A stretch of 35,536 nucleotides of DNA from Methylococcales bacterium (GCA_023145835.1 JAGLDH010000177.1:1-35536), one strand, 5' to 3'. Numbered from the stretch's first letter, positions 25,651 to 35,000 are shown. The notes: generated by a model from the sequence alone, not told the origin. Made by a program: numbers and translations.

Positions 25651-28600
25651 CTATTTTTCGCTTCTCATCATTGTCACAAGGCGTAGTAATATTGGTGCTC
25701 CAGCAGTTAAGGCTGCAGCAAATGTTGTGATTTCCTGAAAGATGTCAGGCTGATTGTAAAGTAGGATGCCCGCAGTAACAAGGAATAAACTTATAAGAGG
25801 CATCCTCAAGCTAGACCAATTACTAGTGGGTGAATCGAGTTCCCATTGACGTATATTTTTTAGAGGTTCAGCCTGTAAAACAAACAATCTAAAGCTTTCA
25901 CTGACTATCATAAATTGCGGGTCTCGCTTAACTAAATAGCGTTGCATTAAACATTGCATGACTAAAGCAGTTTTTGGATTAAAATGATGACCTTGAGCTA
26001 GATAATAAAGTGTACGCTTTTCTACATTTGAACAAAACTTCCACTCCTCACTAAAGAATATCTCTGCCTGATCAGAAACAATACTAACAATATCATTTTC
26101 CTTCATTTGCTTAAAACCAGGAGCCCGTTTGATATTTTGATACACTCCATCTAATTTATTTGACCAGGCACATTCCCGTATTAATATTGCTTCAGCTTCA
26201 TTTTCTTTTTCACGCCAGTCCGTTAATTTGTGATCAGAATGGGCCTTATGAAATTTTGATAGAATTTTAATCCAGTTTTTTTCATCCGCTGTTGATAATA
26301 TATTGACATCAGAGTGATTTCTAAAATATATTTGTAAACAATGCGGTAAGTCTACTTGAGAGACAATGTGTATAATTTTGTTATCGTATTTGGATAATTC
26401 TAATAATAAATGCATTATCCTTTTTACAACCTCTGGATCTCTTAAGATAGATTCAAAATTCTCTAAAACAAACACTTGATAGTTTTTAATTTCCTCAGCA
26501 GATAATGGGTAATCGATAGATTCATCTTTTTCTTGTTGATGATACTCACGACTCAGATCAATTATTTTAACTTCTGACGATCGCTCGTGTTTTTCGTATA
26601 GTTCAGTTAATTTTTCTCCTACATTAAAAATAGGCCTAATAATAAGCCTGTTAATTCCAGAGCCTGCCCACCAGCCCCATGAATCACTATCATTGCAATT
26701 ATTGACCTGAAGTCGTTTGGCTGGTAACACTTGTTCAAACGAAAATATTTGGTTACATATTTTTTTTAACGCTAGCCATAACACATAAATCCAAAGAAAG
26801 AATATGATAAAGACTACAAATTGAGACAAAGAGTCTAATTTAGTGAGCCATGATCTCATTGAGATTGGCAGTTTATCTAAATCACCAGATAGACTCTGTG
26901 TCTTTTTATCTACAATCAAACTTCCTTGAATCGACTTTACATCAGAATTCCTTACTAATGAAAATTCCTCAGACCAAGACCAGTTATCTCCTGGTTTGCC
27001 TACTTTCTGCCCATGTGAGCCATAAAATGTACGTAATTTCGCACTTTCTGAGTTTAATATTGGGATGAAATCAACTATTTTCTGTCCTAAATGCTGAGAC
27101 TCATGACTTGGTTTACTATCTTTCTGATACTCGGATAGATCAATCCATGGAACTTTGTAGTTTGATCTTTTAAAATCTGTAATTTTGCTATCAGTTCTGA
27201 TTCTACGTACATCTTTAAGAATTGCTTGATTTCTTAGATCTAAAGATCGGCTGTAGTCAGTTAAACTAGAGCGCGTATAAGCTTCCATATTAATGACCCA
27301 GGCACTCTCAAATATTGCCCAAGCCGGCATAATTGACAATGCTATAAAATAGAATAAAGCAAACAGGACATGTAAATTGAGCAAACTCTTTTGTTTAGAA
27401 ATAATTGCTTGCTTGTTCTTCCAAACATAAAACCCTAATAAAAAAAAGAACGTGGATAAATAACCAAAAAAAATCAACCTATTATCTGATTTATCGGAAT
27501 TTTGATATATTAAGTTCGCGAATATGATCATGAATATGATAAAGCTTAAAACAGGAAGTACCTTGCAAATTTTATTTCGTAACCTATCTTGTTGATAACG
27601 CCGCTCTGGTGTAAGTAACGAAAGTGAAGTCATTGATAATATAGCTAAAGTAAAAACTAACAGCATTTGTTGTTTACCATAAATATCATGACTAAGAATG
27701 ATGATATTAATTAAAGAGAGAAATCCAAAAAATACTAAAATTGAAAAATATCGCTTTCTATTTTCACTATTCTTAATATTTGGCCAGATCCAGGTTCCAA
27801 CGGGGTGCTCATAAAAAAATTGGCTAAAAAGAACCACGACAGCTAACAAAATAAGAAATAAAAAAATACCGATAAAACTAGTGATGACTATTTCAGCATT
27901 CATGGTTTGCAATGGTGTTAAATCACGAAAAAGCACTAGAGTCCAATCAGGTATACTCAAAGGATAGATGACAAAACTATGCTCAATTCCATGGTACATA
28001 CCATTGAAAGTTTTTTCTGGATGAATAAGAACATAATCATCCTGTACTACAAGATTTTTAATTTCTTGCATTAAACTCTTGTTATCTATTTCATCAAAAA
28101 AATTTTCTACAAGACTTAACCTATCATCACTATGAAACAAGACCTTACCATCTGTATTTTGTACAACAGCAAATTGAATAGAATCAGGAAGCACAGGAGA
28201 AATAAAGGTTTCCAAGCGTTTAAATAAGGCTCTTATTGTAGGTTTTGAAGCGATTCTATCTATTGGTTCACTTAATGTAGAAAACGCCGTTAATTTAACA
28301 CCTTCTTCCATAGATACAATTCGCTCTAAAACACACCCATTCGATAATATCCCCCCACAAATTGTTTTGTTCAAACGTGGCCCATATTTTGCGTATTGAA
28401 AATAATTTCGATGAGAAACACTTCCCCCGCCTAGTTTTTTAATACGTATTGAAATTTCTTCTTCCACAATAATCGAACCGTTATAATCCACAGAACCCAG
28501 TGCTTCAAAAGCAGGGTAATTATTGAATGTATTGTTAATTTCATCCAAGAGGGCATCTTCTTTTTTTATTTTTTCACTACATTCACTAGCCTTCACATTT

Positions 28601-29799
28601 AAAACTTTATCCTTAATACATTGGTCGTACTTGTTGAGTATCTTGACGGATTTATGTAGCTCTTTTTTAAAATCACTCGATATACCTTGAGAAATCTTCC
28701 ACATCGCATCACTCAATTGCTCATTAAGCGTTTTATATCGCAAACTATCTAGAATACCAATACTAATCAGAGAAACCAGAATATAGAAAGATAATCGTAA
28801 TATTTTTTGATCAAACTGCCGATAAGAATCATTTGGACTAATCAACCAAAGTTTTAAAAATGGCGTCAATAAGAGGATGAAGAGTAAACCACCAATCGCA
28901 ATAACAACCTTGTTTGCTGAAATAGATTTAACTTGTCTAGAAAATTTATCCGCTTTCACTAATCCACAGATAAATAAAGGCTGTTTTAATTCTTTTTTAT
29001 TGGTGAAAAAAGAAGAATTCATTATCTGGCAAAAAACCTCATATTGATTGCCTCCTTCAGAAATTGAGAAAGTCGATGGTATTATTGTTGATTTTAAATC
29101 CGTGGTATTTTTTTGTTTATTTTCCTCATTAAAAGAAAAAATAAAATTATTACTGGGGGTTAATTTAAGTAATTGAGGACGAGCATGTTTTTCTTCATAA
29201 ATAACATCCCCTACTTTGTTAGATATCAACAAAGTATCAAAAAGTAATGCGTTATTTTTTGTGGTAACTAGATCAGTGACGGGGATTTCTGCTTTACATG
29301 GCCGAGTTCCCTCTTGCAAAGTTTCCTCAAGTGGTTTTTCACCCTTATTTTTTTGTTGTATATTGGGAAGTTTGGAAAGCTCTTCACTTGTGATAGACAT
29401 GACTTGAATCGCAAAAATATCATTTTTTTCACGTGATAATTTAGCCGTTACTTTTCCTTTAGTCATGTCATACCTGCCTCCTTCATTAGGGCTTTGATAA
29501 ATCGGGGCACACTCCCCTTTTTTAAATGATTTAAGCCACTCGTTTTTATTTGGTTCGGTATTGCCACTTAACCATCGACTCATAGGTAGCTTCAGATAGT
29601 CCAGACGGGTAGTCACTTCCTGATTAATATTACCTAGCGTTCTGTGATAATAGGATTTAAAATAACTTTCTTGTTTTTCTATATAAAAAACATACAGAAT
29701 GAGAGGTAATAGAATCACTAATAAAGTGATCAGTATATTGACGCTTCCGTGTTTAAGGTTTTGCCCTTTGGTCTGTTTCTGTGCCGATTCTTCTGTCAT
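25651..29799 (-). CDS. Large multi-span membrane sensor with Cache-like domain and degenerate ATPase/winged-helix output
   Basis: This encodes 1,382 residues. I see about twelve membrane spans: near 20-40, 297-318, 335-353, 635-657, 680-700, 710-728, 747-765, 773-791, 805-830, 986-1010, 1333-1350 and 1355-1375. The extracytoplasmic region at 354-634 looks like a double Cache sensor (GSVSHRNYFQYAKYG; PLSIPDWTLVLFRDLTPLQ). Regions 41-296 and 832-985 are further outside domains. The cytosolic part (1011-1330) resembles a P-loop ATPase: a Walker-B-like YQVFVLENFESIL near 1105 and a sensor-like DNKIIHIVSQVDLP, but where a Walker A would be I find only PIFNVGEKLTEL, without a proper GK[ST]. A winged-helix-like end (WKFCSNVEKRTLYYLAQG; VSESFRLFVLQAE) follows. 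I cannot name the family. It leads a two-gene unit with the GNAT-like gene. Confidence 0.7.
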   Translation of the reverse strand: MTEESAQKQTKGQNLKHGSVNILITLLVILLPLILYVFYIEKQESYFKSYYHRTLGNINQEVTTRLDYLKLPMSRWLSGNTEPNKNEWLKSFKKGECAPIYQSPNEGGRYDMTKGKVTAKLSREKNDIFAIQVMSITSEELSKLPNIQQKNKGEKPLEETLQEGTRPCKAEIPVTDLVTTKNNALLFDTLLISNKVGDVIYEEKHARPQLLKLTPSNNFIFSFNEENKQKNTTDLKSTIIPSTFSISEGGNQYEVFCQIMNSSFFTNKKELKQPLFICGLVKADKFSRQVKSISANKVVIAIGGLLFILLLTPFLKLWLISPNDSYRQFDQKILRLSFYILVSLISIGILDSLRYKTLNEQLSDAMWKISQGISSDFKKELHKSVKILNKYDQCIKDKVLNVKASECSEKIKKEDALLDEINNTFNNYPAFEALGSVDYNGSIIVEEEISIRIKKLGGGSVSHRNYFQYAKYGPRLNKTICGGILSNGCVLERIVSMEEGVKLTAFSTLSEPIDRIASKPTIRALFKRLETFISPVLPDSIQFAVVQNTDGKVLFHSDDRLSLVENFFDEIDNKSLMQEIKNLVVQDDYVLIHPEKTFNGMYHGIEHSFVIYPLSIPDWTLVLFRDLTPLQTMNAEIVITSFIGIFLFLILLAVVVLFSQFFYEHPVGTWIWPNIKNSENRKRYFSILVFFGFLSLINIIILSHDIYGKQQMLLVFTLAILSMTSLSLLTPERRYQQDRLRNKICKVLPVLSFIIFMIIFANLIYQNSDKSDNRLIFFGYLSTFFFLLGFYVWKNKQAIISKQKSLLNLHVLFALFYFIALSIMPAWAIFESAWVINMEAYTRSSLTDYSRSLDLRNQAILKDVRRIRTDSKITDFKRSNYKVPWIDLSEYQKDSKPSHESQHLGQKIVDFIPILNSESAKLRTFYGSHGQKVGKPGDNWSWSEEFSLVRNSDVKSIQGSLIVDKKTQSLSGDLDKLPISMRSWLTKLDSLSQFVVFIIFFLWIYVLWLALKKICNQIFSFEQVLPAKRLQVNNCNDSDSWGWWAGSGINRLIIRPIFNVGEKLTELYEKHERSSEVKIIDLSREYHQQEKDESIDYPLSAEEIKNYQVFVLENFESILRDPEVVKRIMHLLLELSKYDNKIIHIVSQVDLPHCLQIYFRNHSDVNILSTADEKNWIKILSKFHKAHSDHKLTDWREKENEAEAILIRECAWSNKLDGVYQNIKRAPGFKQMKENDIVSIVSDQAEIFFSEEWKFCSNVEKRTLYYLAQGHHFNPKTALVMQCLMQRYLVKRDPQFMIVSESFRLFVLQAEPLKNIRQWELDSPTSNWSSLRMPLISLFLVTAGILLYNQPDIFQEITTFAAALTAGAPILLRLVTMMRSEK

Positions 29800-30629
29800 A
29801 TACCTATTACCCAGAATAAATTTATCAATTACAGAATCATATGTTTTATAAATCTGTTTTTTTCGTATAGGGTCGTTTAAGAATATAGTTTTTTATCATT
29901 AATAAAAGGCATTATTACCCTTAAACTATAAATAGTGATTTTTCTATGCTATCATCTTATAAAACACACAACCCATTGATATTATAATACTATTTTTTAT
30001 ATTCAGTATACTTAAGAGGAAAAAACAAGTCTATTTTATTAAAACTATTCCACATTAATCTTGAAGACTATCCGATTGTAATTAAGACATTGATAAAAAA
30101 ATATTACCAATTAAAGCCCCCTTTCTACTGATCAACACGCTTTACCCATTGAGATATTTAGAGAGTTAAAAAATCCTTTCAAAACTTGAATTTTAAAAAA
30201 TTTCTTTTAATCGCCACGAGCCATCGGCTACAATGAAAAAGGTTTTAAAAAAAACGCATCTCTACGATGAGATGACTTTATAAAGAAAACCTAGCAAAGG
30301 AATGGGAATTATCACTGGAACGAAGGTGCAGTCTATATAGAACAGTCTGTAAAATACAGGCTTCATCATATATGGCTAATGACCATATAGTTTTTTTCAT
30401 GGACAACGGAACGAGCAAGATACTTTTTTATTGATAGGAAGATGCAGATTAAAAAAGGGGCAATTGTTTATTTAATCAATTTATAACAATTAGTTTGTAA
30501 TAAATTGCTCATTGTAACGACCTATTAACCGGCGGATCACATCATTTCATTTTTAGCATAATAAAGCCCCTTGTGATTCACTTTATAGAGAGTATGTATG
30601 CATAAATTATTATATACAGGAGAGCTGTT
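29800..30629. other. Long intergenic region with a possible small RNA
   Basis: These 830 bases lie between divergent genes. I see no ORF above about 40 codons. Features are a CATCTC/GAGATG hairpin near 30260, a cluster of GGA-containing words at 30295-30330 and 30400-30440, and a hairpin terminator at 30370-30397. The rest is AT-rich and must contain the promoters of both flanking genes. Confidence 0.5.
30370..30397 (+). terminator. Intergenic hairpin terminator
   Basis: ATATGG (30370-30375) pairs with CCATAT (30383-30388) across a seven-base loop, followed by AG and seven T residues. There is no protein gene just upstream, so it may end a small RNA or a decayed gene. Confidence 0.5.
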
Positions 30630-31163
30630 ATGAAATGTTTTTATTACCTTACTTCCACACTAGAGAGCACTAGTCAAATTACAAAAGATTTGCATCAAGC
30701 AGGTATAAATGATTGGTTTATTCATGTTTTAAGCAAGGATGAAGCGGGACTTAAAAAAGAAAAAATTCATTCAAGTAATTATCTAGAGCAATTAGACATC
30801 ATGCGTTACGGTATTATTGGCGCATTTGTTGGATTACTAATTGGAATATCTGCTGCAGTAACAGTTAATGCAACGAACCTTTTTGGCACAGAGGTACCCG
30901 ATATTGCTTTTTATGCCATTATTGGTTTTTTTACAATGTTTGGAATTTGGGAAGGTGGCTTGACAGGAATTGCCACAGAAAATAAGAAAATTTCACTATT
31001 CCATGAGGATTTGGAATCAGGTCGTTATTTGATTTTGGTTTATGCCCAAAAGGCATCAGAAGATTTAGTTAAAAAAGTCATGCAAAAAAACCATCAAGAA
31101 GCTGAATTAGCTGCTGTAGATGCCAGTTTTTATAATCCGCTGGTTGGTTTGACACGGATTTAA
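30630..31163 (+). CDS. Small integral membrane protein of unknown function
   Basis: This encodes 177 residues. A cytosolic ferredoxin-like N-terminal domain (MKCFYYLTSTLESTSQITKD, then LHQAGINDWFIHVL) precedes two membrane spans at about 63-83 (IIGAFVGLLIGISAAVTV) and 92-112 (IAFYAIIGFFTMFGIWEG), with a glycine-rich turn. A second soluble domain follows (FHEDLESGRYLILVYAQK; KKVMQKNHQEAELAAVD). This plan (sensor-like domain, glycine-rich span pair, beta-alpha-beta domain) recalls the DUF1269/GSP17M-like group of stress-linked membrane proteins, but I am not sure of the family. CAGGAGAG lies just ahead of the ATG. It stands alone, with long non-coding regions on both sides. Confidence 0.72.
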   Translation: MKCFYYLTSTLESTSQITKDLHQAGINDWFIHVLSKDEAGLKKEKIHSSNYLEQLDIMRYGIIGAFVGLLIGISAAVTVNATNLFGTEVPDIAFYAIIGFFTMFGIWEGGLTGIATENKKISLFHEDLESGRYLILVYAQKASEDLVKKVMQKNHQEAELAAVDASFYNPLVGLTRI

Positions 31164-31802
31164 AAAACTATCTTATGTTTTTTTGGAAGGTGGTGGATAT
31201 TGGTTTTCTAGAGTTTTGTCAATTGTTGCCAAGAATAATCCACCACTTGCAATAAAAAATGGATGATAATCCTGTTTTTTTCTTGCTTACCTCACTTAAT
31301 CTATAAAAGATAATAAATCATGTCATTTCTTAGTTTCTAGTTTTTCTTTCTCACTTCCTCTTATTTCCCCCGTTCATCATACTTTTACGACTAAGAATCT
31401 GCTCAAAATTATAAGCCTAGAAAATTAGAAAGCTAAATAATTGTAATTTTATTAGAATCGCTTTATTGGTGGCATCAGCGTTAAAAAGCGATGAAACCCA
31501 CAGTCGATTTTTATTTAACATATTAATGAAATAGTCCTAAGAGAACCAAGGTTCAGATAGAAATGGCTAAAAATAAGACGAGCTAAGATCTTTGAAATTA
31601 TCCGTTTAAACAGAACTTTAAATTAGATAATATTTAATGTCCTTCATTTCCGACAGCATACTTTATTATTTTTACATATGACTTATTTACTAGGCAATAG
31701 TGATGAGTATCACATTAAATACAATAGTTTAACTGTACCATAATATTGTCAATATAAGATCTAAAGATTAGGTTTTATAATAACCAACACAGACTTTTTT
31801 CA
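31164..31802. other. Intergenic region upstream of the Crp/Fnr gene
   Basis: Near the start a hairpin is formed by GTGGTGGATATT (31190-31201) and AATAATCCACCAC (31234-31246). A 29-codon protein-like stretch (RIALLVASALKSDETHSRFL, from 31454) may be a gene relic. The rest is AT-rich leader to the regulator gene. No RNA gene seen. Confidence 0.4.
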
Positions 31803-32429
31803 GTGACTTTATCTAACGAAACCATTTCTAACATCAAAAAGTTAGGTTGTACTCGGCATTTTCAAAAAAAATCTATCATTTTTTTTCAAGGTGATGAGAG
31901 TGATTCATTTTATTTTATTGAACAAGGTCAAGTAAAAGTTTTAATTCTTAGTCAATCAGGAAGAAATAACTTACTAAGAGTTCTTAGTTCAGGAGAGTAT
32001 TTTGGAGAACTAGGGCTTCTTGATAATAAATCAAGATCTACAACCATCGAAGCATTAGTTGATACACAATTAACTGTAGTGTCAAAAGAAAAATTTATCA
32101 CCTATTTTACGGATAATGATTTTTTTTCAGAAAAAATTATTCCTTCTTTAATCGAGCGTATTCGAAACCTGACAGAAGAATTAACTGATTCCCGGGTCAA
32201 TAATGCTTATTTTTGTTTTCGTACTAAGTTATACAAGCTTGCGACTGTACAGAAAGATGGAACTTATCTAATTGAAAATAAGTTTACCCAACAAGAAATG
32301 GGAGAGTTTGTTGGGACAGCTAGAGAAAATATAAATCGATTTATTGTTGCGCTAAAGAAAGGAGGCTACATCAAGGTAAGTGAAATAGGTCAATGGGTCA
32401 TTGTGAAACAGTTACCACAGAACTGGTAA
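31803..32429 (+). CDS. Crp/Fnr-family transcriptional regulator
   Basis: This encodes 208 residues, starting at a GTG. The N-terminal cyclic-nucleotide-binding fold shows KKSIIFFQGDESDSFYFIEQ, GQVKVLIL and the phosphate-binding cassette GEYFGELGLLDNKSRSTT, with Glu69, Arg78 and Ser79 in the positions that hold cAMP in Crp. No cysteine cluster is present, so it should not be an oxygen-sensing Fnr. A long dimer helix leads to a winged helix-turn-helix (FTQQEMGEFVGTARENINRF then VALKKGGYI), near 166-195, in which T-A-R-E-N-x-x-R is the DNA-reading helix. It may respond to cAMP or cyclic di-GMP. A Crp-like site occurs at 14666 in this window. It is monocistronic. Confidence 0.9.
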   Translation: MTLSNETISNIKKLGCTRHFQKKSIIFFQGDESDSFYFIEQGQVKVLILSQSGRNNLLRVLSSGEYFGELGLLDNKSRSTTIEALVDTQLTVVSKEKFITYFTDNDFFSEKIIPSLIERIRNLTEELTDSRVNNAYFCFRTKLYKLATVQKDGTYLIENKFTQQEMGEFVGTARENINRFIVALKKGGYIKVSEIGQWVIVKQLPQNW

Positions 32430-32507
32430 GATTTTATTTAACGCTTGAATCCTCGTCTAAAAAAATTTAAGTTAAAACATCTGTGAATCTGGAAATAAAT
32501 ATACTTA

Positions 32508-32537
32508 GATTTTGATTTTGATTTTGATTTTGATTAT
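32508..32537. repeat. GATTTT hexanucleotide tandem repeat
   Basis: Four perfect GATTTT units and a partial fifth lie in the convergent gap between the Crp/Fnr gene and the deaminase gene. The tract is non-coding. Copy number may vary between strains. Confidence 0.8.
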
Positions 32538-32579
32538 TTTTGATAAACAAATCAATTGAGGGGATGTTTTGCATATTCT

Positions 32580-33029
32580 CTAACAATCACATTCCCCAAT
32601 ATCTTCAAACCAGATATCAGGTGATTGTTCAATAAATCGTTGCATAAGCGTAATACAAGGAGCATCATTCAATTCAATAACTGTAACTCCTGCGTCTTTA
32701 AGCCAGTCTAGATGTCCTGCAAAATTGACAGATTCACCAACCACCACAGTACCGATATTAAATTGACGAATCAATCCTGAGCAGTACCAACATGGTGCAA
32801 GGGTTGTCACTAATATTTTATCTCGATAATTTTTTTGACGACCTGCTTTCCTAAATGCATCAGTTTCACCATGGACGGAAGGATCATCATGCTGAACTCG
32901 GCGATTACGCCCCCGGCTCAGTAGCTGACCTTGGTTATCAAATAATGCGGCTCCAACAGGCACCCCACCTTCATCAAATCCAATTTGTGCTTCTTCAAGT
33001 GCTACCACTAACATGTTGGAATAATTCAT
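32580..33029 (-). CDS. Cytosine deaminase (FCY1-like) of the zinc nucleoside-deaminase family
   Basis: This encodes 149 residues. The zinc site is complete: His53-Gly54-Glu55 in DPSVHGETDAFRKAG, and Cys80 and Cys83 in TTLAPCWYCSGLIRQF. Beyond the family core, the C-terminus follows the fungal-type cytosine deaminase closely: VVVGESVNFAGHLDWLKDAG, then ITLMQRFIEQSP and DIWFEDIGE, where W-F-E-D-I-G-E closes the substrate pocket. It should convert cytosine to uracil plus ammonia in pyrimidine salvage, and it is not the tRNA deaminase TadA. GGGAA lies about seven bases before the ATG. It is convergent with the Crp/Fnr gene. The 39-bp repeat copy 2 lies in its upstream region. Confidence 0.88.
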   Translation of the reverse strand: MNYSNMLVVALEEAQIGFDEGGVPVGAALFDNQGQLLSRGRNRRVQHDDPSVHGETDAFRKAGRQKNYRDKILVTTLAPCWYCSGLIRQFNIGTVVVGESVNFAGHLDWLKDAGVTVIELNDAPCITLMQRFIEQSPDIWFEDIGECDC

Positions 33030-33074
33030 TGCTGTTTCCCATTAATTGTATTAAGAGTACGCCTATTCATTGTG

Positions 33075-33113
33075 GACTCAATTTCCCATTTATCAATTAA
33101 TAGAGGTGCCCTC
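33075..33113. repeat. 39-bp dispersed repeat, copy 2
   Basis: This matches 6768-6806 with one difference and sits 46 bases upstream of the deaminase start. It is followed at about 33148 by KMINTLD-coding text, related to the transposase tail after copy 1, suggesting the remains of the same insertion sequence. Confidence 0.6.
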
Positions 33114-33693
33114 AATTCTAATTCTAATTAAATTCATTTTAAAAAAAAATGATCAATACACTCGATACCAGTGATATTTACTATATTAAACAAATTTAAT
33201 TTCAAACGATAATTTAACGACTAATTTTATAAATTATTACAACTGGGTAAGTGTTTAATAAAAAGGCACACAAAAGTATTGACAGATAATACACCATTAT
33301 ATTTCTACATCTAAAGAAATACTGTCTGCTTTGAATATTAAACAATTGCTATGGGTTATTTTTGATTGATAATTATAAATAACTACATTTTTTAACCACT
33401 CATACTGAACCAACAATTTTAGGAAGAGCAAATTACTATTCAATTGCTAAAAATTAGCAATTCACATAAGTTATGTTTTTTTAAACCCAGATTGTTAATA
33501 GTATGTTAATTATTAACAATGTATAAATAGTAGAAGAGCAAACAAATTAAGAAAAAAGAATTAAATATAAGTCATATGTTCACTAAAAGAACATTAAAAA
33601 ACCAAGTTTCATGACATATATCAATATACTCTAATTTACTTAATTATATAGTATGCTTAAAATTCACAGTACGATCTATTAAGGAGAAATATT
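33114..33693. other. Intergenic region upstream of the channel gene
   Basis: This contains a short transposase-like relic near 33148, an exact inverted repeat at 33491-33520 and an AT-rich leader. A TGTTC/GAACA pair lies near 33577-33593. No ORF or RNA gene recognised. Confidence 0.45.
33491..33520. promoter_or_regulatory. Inverted repeat with three GTTAAT half-sites
   Basis: ATTGTTAATA (33491-33500) and TATTAACAAT (33511-33520) are perfect inverted arms. The spacer supplies a third half-site so that GTTAATTATTAAC (33505-33517) is itself an exact 6-1-6 palindrome. It lies 174 bases before the channel gene and just upstream of GTATAAAT. It is probably an operator; the binder is unknown. Confidence 0.45.
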
Positions 33694-34875
33694 ATGTCTG
33701 ATTTAATAAATAAACTGACTGGCTTTCTTGGAGAAGCAGGTTCGGGTGCTCTCGGTCATGTTTTGATAGGGTTGCTTATATTAATAGTTGGATTGATAGT
33801 TGTAAAAATAATTACGGGAATTATCACTCGTGCTTTATCAAAAGCATCGTTTTTATATCAAACTAACACAGATGGCTCAGTAACTGATTTAGCCACGCCC
33901 ATCGCCTCTTTGTTTAAAGGCTTGCTCACTATCTTTGTACTCATGGCTGTTTTGCAACATTTTGGTATGACCGACGTGCTTCAGCCATTAAAAGAAATGT
34001 TGAATAAGTTTATGGATGCAATTCCTAATATAATTGGTGCTGGTGTCATTGGTTATGCGGGATGGATTATCGCAAAGATTGTTTCTCAACTCGTGGGTAT
34101 GGCATTAACTAAAGTTGATAATCAAATTGCTGAACGAACAGGTAGTACAGATATCAAAATTTCTTCTTTTGGTAGTGCCTTTATCTTTGGAGGTATTTTA
34201 TTACCTATTATTGTCAGTGCACTGGGTGTATTAAATATTCCAGCAATTTCTGAACCGGCATCAGCAATGATCCAGGATTTAATGGCTGCAGTACCTAAAA
34301 TCATTGGTGCAGCTATTATATTACTCGTCGCTTATTACGTGACAAAGTTTGTTATTTTCATGCTGACTGGCTTACTAGACGGTATGGCAATTGATTCCAT
34401 GCCTGAAAAAGTAGGCGTTCAGGGATTGTTTTCACAAAGTTTTACACCCACTAAGCTAATTGGAGGAACCATCATGTTCTTTTCCATGATGGCAGCGTCT
34501 ACTGCAGCAGTTAATGTTTTAGGAATTGAAGTTATTTCGACGATTTTTAGTAAAGTACTTCATTTTGGTGGCGGCATTTTAGTTGGAGGAGTAATCTTGG
34601 TTATTGGTAACTTTCTCAGTTCAATCGCGTATCAAAAGCTTTCTTCTGCTGGTAACACAGGAATGGCAAATATTGCTCGCATAGCCATTATGGGTCTAGT
34701 TCTTGCCATGGGGCTGAAAGCAATGGGACTTGCTGATAATATTGTTAATATGGCGTTTGGTTTTACCCTCGGTAGCGTTGCCGTTGCAATTGCACTAGCT
34801 TTCGGTTTAGGGGGGCGTGATGCAGCAAGAACAATAACAAATCATTTAGCAAATAAGGTCACCGGTAAAAAATAG
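33694..34875 (+). CDS. CmpX-type mechanosensitive channel family protein
   Basis: This encodes 393 residues with about ten to eleven hydrophobic segments. Two or three copies of the conserved TM-helix repeat are visible (MDAIPNIIGAGVIGYAGWII; MAAVPKIIGAAIILLVAYYV; HFGGGILVGGVILVIGNFLS), and the C-terminus has an MscS-like pore-lining element, VAIALAFGLGGRDAARTI. This architecture matches proteins related to Pseudomonas CmpX, which are linked to membrane tension and stress. There is no large cytosolic MscS vestibule after the motif. A good ribosome site, TAAGGAGAAA, precedes the ATG. It is upstream of the partial membrane-protein gene at 35134, but the 258-base gap with a hairpin suggests separate transcription. 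Confidence 0.87.
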   Translation: MSDLINKLTGFLGEAGSGALGHVLIGLLILIVGLIVVKIITGIITRALSKASFLYQTNTDGSVTDLATPIASLFKGLLTIFVLMAVLQHFGMTDVLQPLKEMLNKFMDAIPNIIGAGVIGYAGWIIAKIVSQLVGMALTKVDNQIAERTGSTDIKISSFGSAFIFGGILLPIIVSALGVLNIPAISEPASAMIQDLMAAVPKIIGAAIILLVAYYVTKFVIFMLTGLLDGMAIDSMPEKVGVQGLFSQSFTPTKLIGGTIMFFSMMAASTAAVNVLGIEVISTIFSKVLHFGGGILVGGVILVIGNFLSSIAYQKLSSAGNTGMANIARIAIMGLVLAMGLKAMGLADNIVNMAFGFTLGSVAVAIALAFGLGGRDAARTITNHLANKVTGKK

Positions 34876-34929
34876 ACTTTTTTCGATCACAAGTTACAAA
34901 GACGGAACTTATCTAGAGTTGACCTAGTC

Positions 34930-35000
34930 GATAGCAAGGTGGTGAAACAGATATCTGTTGGTTTATTATTCAACAGTTTCATCACCTTACTAACACTATC
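34930..35000. other. Long intergenic stem-loop
   Basis: AAGGTGGTGAAAC (34936-34948) pairs perfectly with GTTTCATCACCTT (34976-34988). Inside, CTGTTG and CAACAG form a second stem, and GATAG/CTATC extends the base. No T run follows. A further small hairpin, CAACC-AGTC-GGTTG, comes next. It may be a structured leader, an attenuator or a small RNA. Confidence 0.5.

Noticed and set aside
31454-31545. Peptide-like stretch RIALLVASALKSDETHSRFL upstream of the Crp/Fnr gene
   Set aside because: Only about 30 codons, no start with a ribosome site and no family match; not enough to call a gene or a named relic.
32855-33100. Plus-strand 81-codon ORF over the deaminase start
   Set aside because: It overlaps the conserved zinc-binding coding region in antisense and runs into the 39-bp repeat.
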